A stretch of DNA of 64,000 bases from NCBI GenBank assembly GCA_023398165.1, contig JAEWSQ010000012.1:124001-188000 (forward strand), read 5' to 3'. Source of the stretch: Spirochaetota bacterium (lineage in GTDB: Bacteria > Spirochaetota > Spirochaetia > Treponematales > Treponemataceae). Both the position numbers and the translations under genes were made by a program. Under the pieces are notes generated by a model. The model saw only the letters and a list, made by a program, of their open reading frames with translations. It had not been told where the DNA came from and searched no databases. Positions 24,237-32,542 of the stretch are shown in pieces; the first letter of the stretch is position 1, and every line of letters starts with the position of its first letter.

Positions 24237-24941
24237 ATGAAAAAAGCGGGAATTATAGGGGCAATGAAAGTAGAAACTAATCTTTTATTAAATGCAATGA
24301 AAATTTCCGGAAATATTTCGGAAACAGTTATAGGAAAGAATACTTTTTATGAAGGAACCATTGCTGACATACCAATTGTTCTAGTTCAATGCGGAATTGG
24401 AAAAGTGAATGCGGCAATCAGCGCACAGATCCTAATATCAGTTTTTTCTGTAGATTTTATAATCAACACCGGTATTGCGGGTTCCCTTGATCCCGCCTTA
24501 AAGGTGCTGGATATAGTCATTTCAACCGATGCTCTCTATCATGACTTTGATGTAACCGGATTCGGGTATCCTGAATGTACAATACCAGGAATGGAAACCT
24601 CTGTCTTCCTTGCAGATAAACACCTGATTGAACTTGCAGTAAAAGCTTATGCTTCAGGAGGTTTTAATCAGACAATTATAACAGGAAGAATAGCAACCGG
24701 TGATGTCTTTGTTGCATCAAAGAACTTAAAAAATTCTATTATCCGGAAATGTCATCCTTTATGCGTAGAAATGGAAGGCGCCGCCGTTGCCCATACTGCT
24801 TTCTTAAACAAGAAGCCCTTTGTCATTATACGCTGTATCTCAGATAATGCCGATGAAGGAGCCGTTTCCGGTGATTACTTTGAACAAAAAGCCGCTGAAA
24901 TATCATCGTATTTAGTAAAACATATAATGGAGCATGTGTAA
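24237..24941 (+). CDS. mtnN: 5'-methylthioadenosine/S-adenosylhomocysteine nucleosidase
   Basis: The ATG at 24237 follows TTGGAGG; an upstream in-frame start at 24144 lacks a site and adds non-conserved residues. The 234-residue enzyme opens KAGIIGAMKVETNLLLNAM, has GIGKVNAAISAQ, FIINTGIAGSLDP, the ribose-binding VEMEGAAVAH and the catalytic Asp in IIRCISDNADEG. It splits S-adenosylhomocysteine into adenine and S-ribosylhomocysteine, clearing a methyltransferase inhibitor. Its product is the substrate of LuxS, encoded by the next gene, whose start is one base after this stop codon. Confidence 0.93.
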   Translation: MKKAGIIGAMKVETNLLLNAMKISGNISETVIGKNTFYEGTIADIPIVLVQCGIGKVNAAISAQILISVFSVDFIINTGIAGSLDPALKVLDIVISTDALYHDFDVTGFGYPECTIPGMETSVFLADKHLIELAVKAYASGGFNQTIITGRIATGDVFVASKNLKNSIIRKCHPLCVEMEGAAVAHTAFLNKKPFVIIRCISDNADEGAVSGDYFEQKAAEISSYLVKHIMEHV

Positions 24942-24942
24942 T

Positions 24943-25422
24943 ATGGAAAAATCTGGGTATAATGTCGAAAGTTTTAATCTTGATCACACGAAGGTAACCG
25001 CACCTTATGTTAGAACAGCATCAAAAAAATCAGGGCCGAAAGGCGATATTGTCAGTAAATTTGACATACGCTTTACGCAGCCAAACAAAGAAACGCTGTC
25101 AAACGGCTGTATTCATACGATTGAACACCTCGTTGCAGAATACATACGTGATGAACTCGACGGTATTATAGATTTTTCTCCTATGGGATGCCGGACAGGT
25201 TTTTATCTCACCGTTTTTGGAGACTTGAGCGAAGAACTCATTTCTCAAAAAATGATGACAGTTCTGCGCAAAGTTGCTTCCTGGCCCGATAACAAAAAAG
25301 TTCCCGGGCTTGACCCGAAGGAATGCGGAAATTATAAAGAACACAATTTAGCCGATGCAAAAACCTGGGCTCAAAAGTGGGTATCCGGTATAGAGAAAAA
25401 AGGTTATTCCTGTTACGTATAA
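24943..25422 (+). CDS. luxS: S-ribosylhomocysteine lyase
   Basis: The 159-residue protein is a full-length LuxS. It opens with ESFNLDHTKVTAPYVR and contains the metal-binding HTIEH motif within NGCIHTIEHLVAEYIR, plus FSPMGCRTGFYL, with the catalytic Cys, and ECGNYKEHNL. It forms homocysteine and DPD, the precursor of autoinducer AI-2. An ATG at 24934 overlapping mtnN is an alternative start, but the GGAG before 24943 fits better. The mtnN-luxS unit completes the two-step detoxification of S-adenosylhomocysteine; there is no AI-2 receptor gene in this window. Confidence 0.95.
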   Translation: MEKSGYNVESFNLDHTKVTAPYVRTASKKSGPKGDIVSKFDIRFTQPNKETLSNGCIHTIEHLVAEYIRDELDGIIDFSPMGCRTGFYLTVFGDLSEELISQKMMTVLRKVASWPDNKKVPGLDPKECGNYKEHNLADAKTWAQKWVSGIEKKGYSCYV

Positions 25423-25518
25423 CTATTGTTCTTTCGTTGCTTTTAATGCTTTTTTGCCCTAAAATGGACTCAGTTACCGCATTTAGTGAAAGCAATAAGA
25501 ACATAAGGGTATAAGATC

Positions 25519-26175
25519 ATGAAGATTCTAACAGTTGTTGTTCCCCGTAATCAGGGAGAGATAATTTCTGAAACCGCCAGAAAAGCCGGTGCAGCCGGTG
25601 CTACCATTCTGCAGGGAAAAGGAACAGCTCAAAATCAAGTTCTTCAGCTTCTCGGACTCGGAGACAGTGAAAAAGATATTGTATTCATTCTTGTACCGCT
25701 GTCTGCATATACTGTCATTGAAAACGCGATTATTGAAAGGACAAAACAGGAAAAGACTCACTACGGTATTCTTTTTTCACGTAATGTTCATTTTTTTTTA
25801 AAAAACACTAAAGTCATACTGGATAAATCCGTCAAGGAGGAAGATTCTGTGAATTACAAGGCAACACACGAATTAGTAACAATAATTGTGAATGCAGGAT
25901 TTGCAGACGATGCAATGACTGCTGCCCGTAAAGCCGGAGCATCGGGCGGAACAATTATTACCGGAAGAGGAACAGGAAAAGCAGAGGATGTTACTTTTTT
26001 TGGAATCACTATAGTACCGGAAAAAGAAATTTTATTAATTCTTGTAGAAAAAGGTAAATCATCCTTAATTATAAACGCTATAAAAAACCTTGACTGCCTG
26101 TCCGGTCCTGGAAGCGGAATTGCCTACTGTTCGGATGTAGTAGACTTTGTTCAGCTTGGTAAAGAACTAAAATAG
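25519..26175 (+). CDS. Tandem PII-like (GlnB-fold) protein
   Basis: The 218-residue protein is an internal duplication of a PII-like domain. Repeat 1 (about 1-100) reads MKILTVVVPRNQGEIISETA then RKAGAAGATILQGKGT; repeat 2 (about 112-218) reads HELVTIIVNAGFADDAMTAA then RKAGASGGTIITGRGT. Each has a G-A-x-G-x-T/I-I-x-x-x-G-x-G turn where classical PII proteins have the T-loop region, and a later ILVP/ILVE strand. Ordinary PII proteins are trimers of about 110-residue chains; two domains in one chain are unusual. No glnA or amtB lies nearby, so a nitrogen role is not shown. The next gene, a nitroreductase, starts eight bases after its stop. Confidence 0.75.
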   Translation: MKILTVVVPRNQGEIISETARKAGAAGATILQGKGTAQNQVLQLLGLGDSEKDIVFILVPLSAYTVIENAIIERTKQEKTHYGILFSRNVHFFLKNTKVILDKSVKEEDSVNYKATHELVTIIVNAGFADDAMTAARKAGASGGTIITGRGTGKAEDVTFFGITIVPEKEILLILVEKGKSSLIINAIKNLDCLSGPGSGIAYCSDVVDFVQLGKELK

Positions 26176-26183
26176 GAGGAACA

Positions 26184-26723
26184 ATGAATTCTGTAAATCA
26201 AAGTAATCCGGTTTTTAAAACAATTTTTGAAAGGAGAAGCGTCCGCAGTTTTTTAGACAAGGCTGTTTCCAAAGAAGATATTGAAGCTGTTGTACGTGCC
26301 GGTCTTTATGCTCCCAGCGGAAGAAACAGACAGGATTGGCAGTTTACTATCGTGGTGAAAAAAGAACAGCTTGAAAAACTCAATAATGCAGTTATTGCGG
26401 CTCAAAACAGAAGCCCGGATTACTGCTGCTATTACGGCTCACCGGTCTTAATCATTGTCTCTTCCCTGTCATCCAATGAACTTTCACCGTATGACTGCGC
26501 GTGCGCGCTTGAGAACATTTTTCTTTCAGCCCATTCCCTTGGTATTGGAACGTGCTGGATAAACCAGCCGGGCGCTTCCACGAATGATGCCTCTGTACGT
26601 GCTGTCCTTACCGAACTCGGTGTACCGCTCAATCATAATGTATACGGCTGTGCAGCTCTGGGGTATGCTGCTGCAGAATCAAAACTGCCGCCGAGAAGAG
26701 TGAATACCGTTCACTGGGCCTAA
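26184..26723 (+). CDS. Nitroreductase-family flavoprotein
   Basis: The 179-residue protein has the nitroreductase fold signatures: IFERRSVRSFLDKAVSKEDI with the FMN-binding R-R-S-x-R, AGLYAPSGRNRQDWQF, then FLSAHSLGIGTCWI and a C-terminal NRPPRR-like PPRRVNTVHW. It should bind FMN and reduce nitro groups, quinones or other electron acceptors with NAD(P)H. The AGGAGG site is eight bases before the ATG. It is in an apparent operon with the PII-like gene and birA (the birA start is one base after this stop). Confidence 0.85.
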   Translation: MNSVNQSNPVFKTIFERRSVRSFLDKAVSKEDIEAVVRAGLYAPSGRNRQDWQFTIVVKKEQLEKLNNAVIAAQNRSPDYCCYYGSPVLIIVSSLSSNELSPYDCACALENIFLSAHSLGIGTCWINQPGASTNDASVRAVLTELGVPLNHNVYGCAALGYAAAESKLPPRRVNTVHWA

Positions 26724-26724
26724 T

Positions 26725-27555
26725 ATGAATGAAGAAAGCCTATCCTCTTCTGTTATACAAAATCTCCTGCTCCCCTCTTTTTCGAATATCATTCAAGATA
26801 AAATTCATGTATTTGCCGAAATAGATTCTACAAATACTGAGGCAAAAAAGTATGCTCAGAATACTACAGCAGATCCTCATGGAACTGTTATACTGGCAGA
26901 AAAGCAGACCGCAGGAAGAGGACGGCTCGGACGATCTTTTTTTTCGCCTTCACAATCCGGGCTTTATATGTCTGTAATCTATAGAGTTACAGCCCTTGAT
27001 CCCATGCTCGTCACCGCTTTAACTTCAGTTGCCGTAACAAATGCAATTCAGGAAGTTTACGGAATTTCTTCTTCAATAAAATGGGTTAATGATATTTATG
27101 TTGATAATAAAAAAGTCTGCGGTATTTTAACTGAAGGAATTATCAGTCAGAAAGAGAAAAAAATTGAATTTGTTGTTATAGGGATCGGTGTCAATGTTTT
27201 TTTAAATACAGAAGGATTCCCTGATACTTTAGTTTCAATAGCAGGAGCCTTATCTCAAAATATAAGTGTAATACACAGCAAGGAATTTTACATAACATCA
27301 CGAAACAAGCTGTGCGCACAAATTCTTAATAATCTGTTCATAATACTCTCCAAAGATGAGGAAGGAATAAATACCTGTATTTCTGAATACAAAAACCGCT
27401 CATTTCTCCTCGGAAAAGAAGTGTCTGTGGTAAAACCCAATGAAACATATAAAGCCCTCGTTCTCGATATTACTCAAAAAGCTCACCTCGTTGTTGAAAA
27501 AGAAGACGGTTCAAAGGAAGATCTTTTTTCAGGCGAAGTCAGCATACGGTTTTAA
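26725..27555 (+). CDS. birA: Biotin-[acetyl-CoA carboxylase] ligase
   Basis: The 276-residue enzyme lacks the N-terminal DNA-binding domain of the E. coli repressor-type BirA, so it is a ligase only. It shows the biotinyl-AMP loop GRGRLGRSFFSP (about 69-80), the catalytic Lys segment IKWVNDIYVDNKKVCGILTE and VIGIGVNVFLN, and ends with the SH3-like C-terminal domain (LLGKEVSVVKP...SGEVSIRF). It attaches biotin to carboxylase subunits. The start has no strong ribosome site and may be coupled to the upstream stop. Confidence 0.92.
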   Translation: MNEESLSSSVIQNLLLPSFSNIIQDKIHVFAEIDSTNTEAKKYAQNTTADPHGTVILAEKQTAGRGRLGRSFFSPSQSGLYMSVIYRVTALDPMLVTALTSVAVTNAIQEVYGISSSIKWVNDIYVDNKKVCGILTEGIISQKEKKIEFVVIGIGVNVFLNTEGFPDTLVSIAGALSQNISVIHSKEFYITSRNKLCAQILNNLFIILSKDEEGINTCISEYKNRSFLLGKEVSVVKPNETYKALVLDITQKAHLVVEKEDGSKEDLFSGEVSIRF

Positions 27556-27558
27556 TGA

Positions 27559-28224
27559 TTATTCTAAAATTTGCGGTTTCCTCATGGAATAAATACAGCC
27601 GCAGTAATCCTGCCTGTACAGCCCATATTCTTCAGATAATTCAAGAGAGCGTTTAAATCCTCCCTTTTTTTTAAAATCTGCATACAAGTAGACCGGTTTT
27701 TCACCTTCGTTTTTCAGTTCCTTTCCAATTGCATTTATTTTATCTGCATCTTTATGCGGGCTTATTGAAAGCGTTGTCGTCATATAATCATATTCATTTT
27801 CACAGGCATATTTAAATGCGTTTTCCATTCTGAACTTATAGCACCGTCTGCATCTCTCGCCTTTTTCCCGTTCATTTTGCAGTTCTTCATTATTTTTAAC
27901 ACCGGTTGCTGTAAAATATTCTTCAGGATCGTATACTCCTTCGATAACAAGCTCTATTATACTAGCGGTGTTTTTATTCATAAATTCCTGAATGAATTTT
28001 TCCAGTTCGCTTAGGCGCCTTTTATATTCCTTCTCAGGATGAATATTGGGATTATAGAAATATACCGTTATTGAAAAAAAAGATAGAAGGTATTCAAGAA
28101 TATACGAGGAGCAGGGTCCGCAGCAGGCATGCAGAAGCAGCGATGGCTTATTGCCTCCCCTTTCAAGATTCTTTTGTATAATGCTCAGTTCATCATCCAA
28201 TAAGAGATGATACGGTTTACTCAC
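27559..28224 (-). CDS. queH: Epoxyqueuosine reductase QueH
   Basis: The start is a GTG at 28224 preceded by CAGGA. The 221-residue protein has the QueH (DUF208) Cys pattern: LLLHACCGPCSSYILEYL near the N-terminus, GERCRRCYKFRMENAF in the middle and DYCGCIYSM near the end, which together hold the iron-sulphur cluster and redox site. It reduces epoxyqueuosine to queuosine in tRNA. It is convergent with birA (three bases between stops) and lies 18 bases downstream of argA on the same strand. Confidence 0.92.
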   Translation of the reverse strand: MSKPYHLLLDDELSIIQKNLERGGNKPSLLLHACCGPCSSYILEYLLSFFSITVYFYNPNIHPEKEYKRRLSELEKFIQEFMNKNTASIIELVIEGVYDPEEYFTATGVKNNEELQNEREKGERCRRCYKFRMENAFKYACENEYDYMTTTLSISPHKDADKINAIGKELKNEGEKPVYLYADFKKKGGFKRSLELSEEYGLYRQDYCGCIYSMRKPQILE

Positions 28225-28242
28225 ATTCCTGTCCTATGTATT

Positions 28243-29568
28243 CTAAATTGATAACCGCAGCAGTTTTGATCCCCGTTTACCGCTCCATTTTGCCTTTCGT
28301 TTTTCCGGCATTGTGGAAATATCAGACAGGGTAAACCCTTGAGTCTCAAACCAGTCGGAAGCCTGTGTTGTTAATACAAACAGAGATAAAATGCCCTTGG
28401 TTTTCGCTTTATTTATTAAGTAGGAAAGCAGTTTCGGCCCTATTCCCATGTGAGCGCAATTCTCATCCACTGCAACACCGGCAACTTCCGCCTGATCCCC
28501 GTCATACACATGAAGCGCGGCGCAGGCCCGGATGCCTCCGTCAAGCTCATATACTATATAATCATAATATCCTTCTTTTAACTCTGTTTCCGTTCGGGGA
28601 AGAAGAATTCCTTTTTCCACAAAGGGCATCATTAATGAAAGAACAGAAGGAACATCCTCCTGCGTCATAGGCCTTATTCCGCCGTAATTATTTTCATAGA
28701 TCATTGTTCCGGATCCTAAATCCGAGAAAATTTCGCAGGGAATAGTTCCGTCTATGGAACCATTTAACACATGTACGCGGGAAACGCCTTTTTTGCAGCA
28801 ATAAAGCGCCGTATTTAAAAGACCGAATACGTTCCGTTTATCTGTGTTCTTATTTGCCTCTAAAAAGACCGATAATTCCTCCAAATTTAAAGCTGGAATA
28901 CAGCCGTCGGGAGAAAGCGGCAAACCTTCAGGAATAGAATAATTATTTTTATGTATGCTTTCCTTTTCGGTTAAGAAAAACAGTTTATCGGCTTTCATTC
29001 TTACTGCAGTCTCTGCTGCAAGCAAAACTGACGATATATTATACGGTTTTCCTATAGAACTCCAGCCGATACAGGGAAATATTGGAATAAAGCCGTTTTG
29101 AAGAATAGTATCGAGCGAATCCATTTGAATTTTATCGATCTCGCCGCAGGTTCCGTAATCAACACCGTCAATAACTCCTTTTGCCCGCGCCCTGACCCAA
29201 TTACCTATCACTGCAGTTCTTTTTTCCGCTGCAAGAGCGGTCATGATTCTGTTTGAAACATCAAAGGCGGCCATTTTTATAAGCGGTATGGCTTCACTCT
29301 CGGTAATCCGGAAGCCATTTTCTGTTTTCCATGGTATTCCTGCTGCATTCAGCACTTCATCAATACGTTTTTTTGCACCCGGTACTATAAGAACGCGTAA
29401 TCCTGCTTCATGAATCAGACATATGTCGCGAATGTGGCTGGTAAAAAGAGATGAATCAATAAGGCTGTCTTCAATATGAATTACCACAGATGCATTTTTA
29501 AAACGGCGGATATACCGTATAACATCGCGAATTCTCTGCGCTTTATCTGTTATAAAAGTCTCACTCAT
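28243..29568 (-). CDS. argA: N-acetylglutamate synthase (ArgA type)
   Basis: The 441-residue protein, close to E. coli ArgA in length, has an N-terminal amino-acid-kinase domain (to about 290; LRVLIVPGAKKRIDEVL, GVDYGTCGEIDKI) and a C-terminal GNAT domain (from about 300; AEVAGVAVDENCAHMGIG, then GPKLLSYLINKAK). It makes N-acetylglutamate from acetyl-CoA and glutamate, the first step of arginine synthesis; in this class the kinase domain binds arginine for feedback. Its promoter (29575-29604) puts the start of transcription at the ATG, with no Shine-Dalgarno, so the mRNA is predicted leaderless. Confidence 0.9.
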   Translation of the reverse strand: MSETFITDKAQRIRDVIRYIRRFKNASVVIHIEDSLIDSSLFTSHIRDICLIHEAGLRVLIVPGAKKRIDEVLNAAGIPWKTENGFRITESEAIPLIKMAAFDVSNRIMTALAAEKRTAVIGNWVRARAKGVIDGVDYGTCGEIDKIQMDSLDTILQNGFIPIFPCIGWSSIGKPYNISSVLLAAETAVRMKADKLFFLTEKESIHKNNYSIPEGLPLSPDGCIPALNLEELSVFLEANKNTDKRNVFGLLNTALYCCKKGVSRVHVLNGSIDGTIPCEIFSDLGSGTMIYENNYGGIRPMTQEDVPSVLSLMMPFVEKGILLPRTETELKEGYYDYIVYELDGGIRACAALHVYDGDQAEVAGVAVDENCAHMGIGPKLLSYLINKAKTKGILSLFVLTTQASDWFETQGFTLSDISTMPEKRKAKWSGKRGSKLLRLSI

Positions 29569-29574
29569 AGAACA

Positions 29575-29604
29575 AGTATATCAGTATTTATTGTTTATAG
29601 ACAA
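29575..29604 (-). promoter_or_regulatory. Promoter of argA, leaderless type
   Basis: Minus strand: TTGTCT (29604-29599), 18-base spacer, TATACT (29580-29575), then only six bases to the ATG at 29568. It is divergent from the methyltransferase promoter, with the two -35 elements five bases apart. Confidence 0.6.
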
Positions 29605-29609
29605 GAAGA

Positions 29610-29638
29610 TTGATTGCTCTTCTTTTTATTTGTATGAT
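29610..29638 (+). promoter_or_regulatory. Promoter of the DNA methyltransferase, near-leaderless
   Basis: TTGATT (29610-29615), 17-base spacer, TATGAT (29633-29638). The predicted start is near 29645, about six bases before the ATG at 29651, and no ribosome site is present. Confidence 0.55.
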
Positions 29639-29650
29639 ATAGTCTTATGC

Positions 29651-30589
29651 ATGGAGAAAAAAAGGGCAGAACGAAATAGAACGTTGACAGTGTCTCTGGA
29701 AGAGTATGCTTTTCTTCGTGAAAAACTTATCGTTTCAGATAAATATTCATTTTTTTCCCTGTCTGATATTAAAAACTCGGTAATTCACGGCGATTTCTTT
29801 CAAACTGCCGCTAAACTGCCTCATAATACTGTAGATCTCCTTATAGCCGATCCGCCGTATAACCTTACCAAGAATTACCATGGCAGCACATTCAACGCGC
29901 GTTCAGACGAAACTTATAAAGAATTTACCCGCTCATGGATTGAAGCCTGCCTCCCTCTGCTGAAAAAAGATGCTTCAATCTATGTCTGCTGTGATTGGAA
30001 ATCTTCGCCTGGTATATATGATGTTTTGAAGGATTATCTAACAGTACAAAACCGCATTACCTGGCAAAGAGAAAAAGGACGGGGAGCGCAGTCGAATTGG
30101 AAAAATTCGCTTGAGGATATCTGGTTTGCAACAGCAGGGAATTCATATTACTTTAATTGTGATGCTGTAAAGCAGAAAAAAAAGGTTATAGCTCCGTATA
30201 AAGAAAACGGAGAACCGAAGGACTGGAAAGAGACAGAAAGCGGTAAATTCCGGTTAACCTGTGCCTCTAATTTCTGGGACGATATTTCGATTCCGTTCTG
30301 GTCTATGAGCGAAAATACCGATCATCCGACACAGAAACCGGAAAAACTGCTTGCTAAACTGATACTTGCAAGTTCCAAACCGGGTGACTTTATTTTTGAT
30401 CCCTTTGCAGGATCGGGTTCAACTTTTGCAGCTGCAAAGAAACTCGGCCGCCTGTTCAGCGGCATAGAACAGAATGAAGAATACTGTTTATGGGCAGCCA
30501 AGCGGATTCAAAAAGCTGAAACAGATTCTGCCATTCAGGGGTATTACGATGGTGTTTTTTGGGAAAGGAATTCCCGCCCGAATACATAA
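29651..30589 (+). CDS. Orphan beta-class DNA methyltransferase
   Basis: The 312-residue protein has the amino-methyltransferase motif IV IADPPYNLTKNYHG (near residue 66) before the SAM motif I region FIFDPFAGSGSTFAAAKKLG (about 255-274). This order is the beta class, which methylates the exocyclic amine of adenine (N6) or cytosine (N4). An NTDHPTQKPEKLL segment in between is typical. No restriction endonuclease gene is adjacent, so it looks like a solitary methyltransferase with a possible regulatory role. I chose the ATG at 29651 from promoter position; an in-frame TTG at 29591 lies upstream of the promoter. The target sequence is not predictable here. Confidence 0.88.
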   Translation: MEKKRAERNRTLTVSLEEYAFLREKLIVSDKYSFFSLSDIKNSVIHGDFFQTAAKLPHNTVDLLIADPPYNLTKNYHGSTFNARSDETYKEFTRSWIEACLPLLKKDASIYVCCDWKSSPGIYDVLKDYLTVQNRITWQREKGRGAQSNWKNSLEDIWFATAGNSYYFNCDAVKQKKKVIAPYKENGEPKDWKETESGKFRLTCASNFWDDISIPFWSMSENTDHPTQKPEKLLAKLILASSKPGDFIFDPFAGSGSTFAAAKKLGRLFSGIEQNEEYCLWAAKRIQKAETDSAIQGYYDGVFWERNSRPNT

Positions 30590-30600
30590 TAGAGCGCTGG

Positions 30601-31290
30601 TTAAGCAGCCAGAGGAGCATTCGGTGTGGGTGTATTGTTCGGAGAATTCGGTTCCGGCGGTTCAATAAAACTCAAAAGCAACAGCAGTTTCCGGATTGCT
30701 TTCGGCAGAGCTTCTCTCATCGGTAAGGTTCTTCCGGCTTCATCAGGCATTAGAGCAACTGCTTCACGCAGAAATACGGCCATCACGGGCGGAAGTTTTC
30801 CTGTCAGAGAAAGGATTTCATCCTCTTTATACTGTCTCTTTATGTATCCTTCTTTTAATGCCGTTTCACCTGCAAATCTGCACGGTATCCACCGTACTTT
30901 CCCGTCTTTTCCTGTATCCCCTGAATACCCGAATAATCTGCATATTAACGCTCTGCCGCCGTACACTGTACAGTGGTAATTAGTATCAGGGTCATACATA
31001 AAACAGCCGGAAGCCTGTTCTATAAAACGCGGCCATATGTATGTTTCATCAGCAATACTTAATGCCTTTTCCTTATTGTTTTGAAGAAGCCAGGCTGCCA
31101 TATAGAGTGCTTCTACATCAAGAACATCTGGTTCAAAATCCACACAGCATTCTCCGCAGCCGTCAGAGCAATGCATAGGACTAACCTGCTTCCAGCTGTC
31201 CTGGGCATTTTCAATATCAGAATAAATAGTATGTAAACCTGTCAATAATTCAAATATCTGTGTATTTTTGTACAGTTCAAATTCCATCAT
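30601..31290 (-). CDS. YkgJ-family cysteine-cluster protein
   Basis: The 229-residue protein has the YkgJ/CxxCxxxCC arrangement: CSDGCGECCVDFEPDVLD near residues 41-58, then GCFMYDPDTNYHCTVYGGRA and LICRLFG. These Cys residues are predicted to bind zinc or an iron-sulphur cluster. The family is common and functionally undefined. The last 20 residues are Pro- and Asn-rich (EPPEPNSPNNTPTPNAP) and probably disordered. It converges on the methyltransferase gene. The start lacks a ribosome site, and its promoter places the RNA start within a few bases of the ATG. Confidence 0.8.
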   Translation of the reverse strand: MMEFELYKNTQIFELLTGLHTIYSDIENAQDSWKQVSPMHCSDGCGECCVDFEPDVLDVEALYMAAWLLQNNKEKALSIADETYIWPRFIEQASGCFMYDPDTNYHCTVYGGRALICRLFGYSGDTGKDGKVRWIPCRFAGETALKEGYIKRQYKEDEILSLTGKLPPVMAVFLREAVALMPDEAGRTLPMREALPKAIRKLLLLLSFIEPPEPNSPNNTPTPNAPLAA

Positions 31291-31299
31291 TATTAGTTA

Positions 31300-31328
31300 A
31301 AAATATCAGAATATAAAAAATATAACAA
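31300..31328 (-). promoter_or_regulatory. Promoter of the YkgJ-family gene, near-leaderless
   Basis: Minus strand: TTGTTA (31328-31323), 17-base spacer, TATTTT (31305-31300). The ATG at 31290 lies nine bases after the -10, so the leader would be about three bases. Confidence 0.4.
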
Positions 31329-31385
31329 GATAATAAATATTTACCTAAATATACTTTAACTTACTTAATCTTTAGCTTAATTACT

Positions 31386-31413
31386 TGACAGAATATAAAT
31401 CTAATGTATACTA
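31386..31413 (+). promoter_or_regulatory. Promoter of the GH26 mannanase gene
   Basis: A perfect TTGACA (31386-31391), a 16-base spacer and TATACT (31408-31413) lie 30 bases before the ATG at 31444, with AGGATGAC in the leader. Confidence 0.7.
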
Positions 31414-31443
31414 AAAATATCTTTACTATTAGGATGACATTTT

Positions 31444-32478
31444 ATGCCTCTACGGAATTCAAAAATGATATACATTTCTCTCTTTTTACTTCTTTTATTG
31501 TTCTCTTTCACATTTTATGCTTCCTGTGAAACTAAAAAAGAATCTGCCGCTCAGGAGAATACTTTAAATACACCGATGGTTCTTTCCAACCCGAATGCCT
31601 CAAAAGAAGCTGTAAAAGTATATGAGTATATTAAGAGCATCTATGGAACAAAAATATTATCCGGTCAACAGGAATCCACCTGGATGGACTCCCCGGATTA
31701 CGAAATGAAGTACCTTATGGAAAAAACGGGCAAGCTGCCGGCTATACGCGGACTGGACTACATAAACCGTGATTTTAGAGGTGTCAACAATAGAGCTCTA
31801 AAATGGTGGAAAGAGGGTGGTCTTGTTTCCATATGCTGGCATTGGGGCATTCCGCCTAACGGTGTCGGCTACGAATCATCAAAAGGTACAATTAATTTGA
31901 GTGAAGCCCTTACACGGGGAAGTGAATTATATGAGGGAATGATGAAACAGATGGATGAGACTGCCCAGTATCTGCTTAAACTTCAAGAAGCTGGTGTTCC
32001 CGTATTGTGGCGCCCATTTCATGAATTTGACGGAGCATGGTTCTGGTGGGGAAAAGGCGGCCCCGATGCTTTCAAAAAACTTTGGAGACTAATGTATGAC
32101 CGCTACACCAATTATTGGGGTCTTAATAATCTTATTTGGGTTCTGGGCTACAGTCATACTCTCCAAAGCGGCTGGTACCCAGGTGACGAGTATGTTGATA
32201 TTGTCGGCTCCGACACCTATGACAATACAACTCATATTGCAGGCTACAATTTCCTGAAAGATATTGCAGATCCGGGAAAACCAAGAGCGCTTCATGAAAA
32301 CGGAAGAATTCCGCTTCCTTCTGAACTGCAGGAAGACGGAGCTGAATGGGTCTGGTTTTTAACCTGGCATACAGGACACCTGACCGGCGAGAATAATCCA
32401 CAGGATACACAGGATTTAAAAACTGTATATAACGATGATTATGTAATTACATTGGATGAGCTGCCCTCTTTTAAATAA
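31444..32478 (+). CDS. Lipoprotein glycoside hydrolase family 26 (endo-beta-mannanase-like)
   Basis: The 344-residue product has a lipoprotein-type N-terminus (hydrophobic core LFLLLLLFSFTFYASC, lipidated Cys near residue 28). The GH26 domain shows KILSGQQESTWMD, RGLDYI, then VLWRPFHEFDGAWFWWGKGG with the acid-base Glu in HEFDG (about residue 195), and VDIVGSDTYD before the likely nucleophile Glu in ALHENGRIP (about 282). GH26 enzymes mostly cut beta-1,4-mannan; a beta-1,3-xylanase or lichenase specificity cannot be excluded. The enzyme would be lipid-anchored outside the inner membrane. It has its own promoter and strong terminator. Confidence 0.88.
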   Translation: MPLRNSKMIYISLFLLLLLFSFTFYASCETKKESAAQENTLNTPMVLSNPNASKEAVKVYEYIKSIYGTKILSGQQESTWMDSPDYEMKYLMEKTGKLPAIRGLDYINRDFRGVNNRALKWWKEGGLVSICWHWGIPPNGVGYESSKGTINLSEALTRGSELYEGMMKQMDETAQYLLKLQEAGVPVLWRPFHEFDGAWFWWGKGGPDAFKKLWRLMYDRYTNYWGLNNLIWVLGYSHTLQSGWYPGDEYVDIVGSDTYDNTTHIAGYNFLKDIADPGKPRALHENGRIPLPSELQEDGAEWVWFLTWHTGHLTGENNPQDTQDLKTVYNDDYVITLDELPSFK

Positions 32479-32512
32479 CAAAGCCTCCTATTACTTTATT
32501 ATAAGCAGCTTA

Positions 32513-32542
32513 CCGCCCGGATGGTATCCGGGCGGTTTTTTT
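32513..32542 (+). terminator. Strong Rho-independent terminator after the GH26 gene
   Basis: A perfect 10-base stem (CCGCCCGGAT at 32513-32522, ATCCGGGCGG at 32526-32535) with a three-base loop is followed by seven T. It overlaps the stop codon of the convergent MerR gene by two bases. Confidence 0.92.

Noticed and set aside
29591..29650. Longer methyltransferase from TTG at 29591
   Set aside because: It begins upstream of the best promoter and adds a non-conserved segment without a ribosome site.
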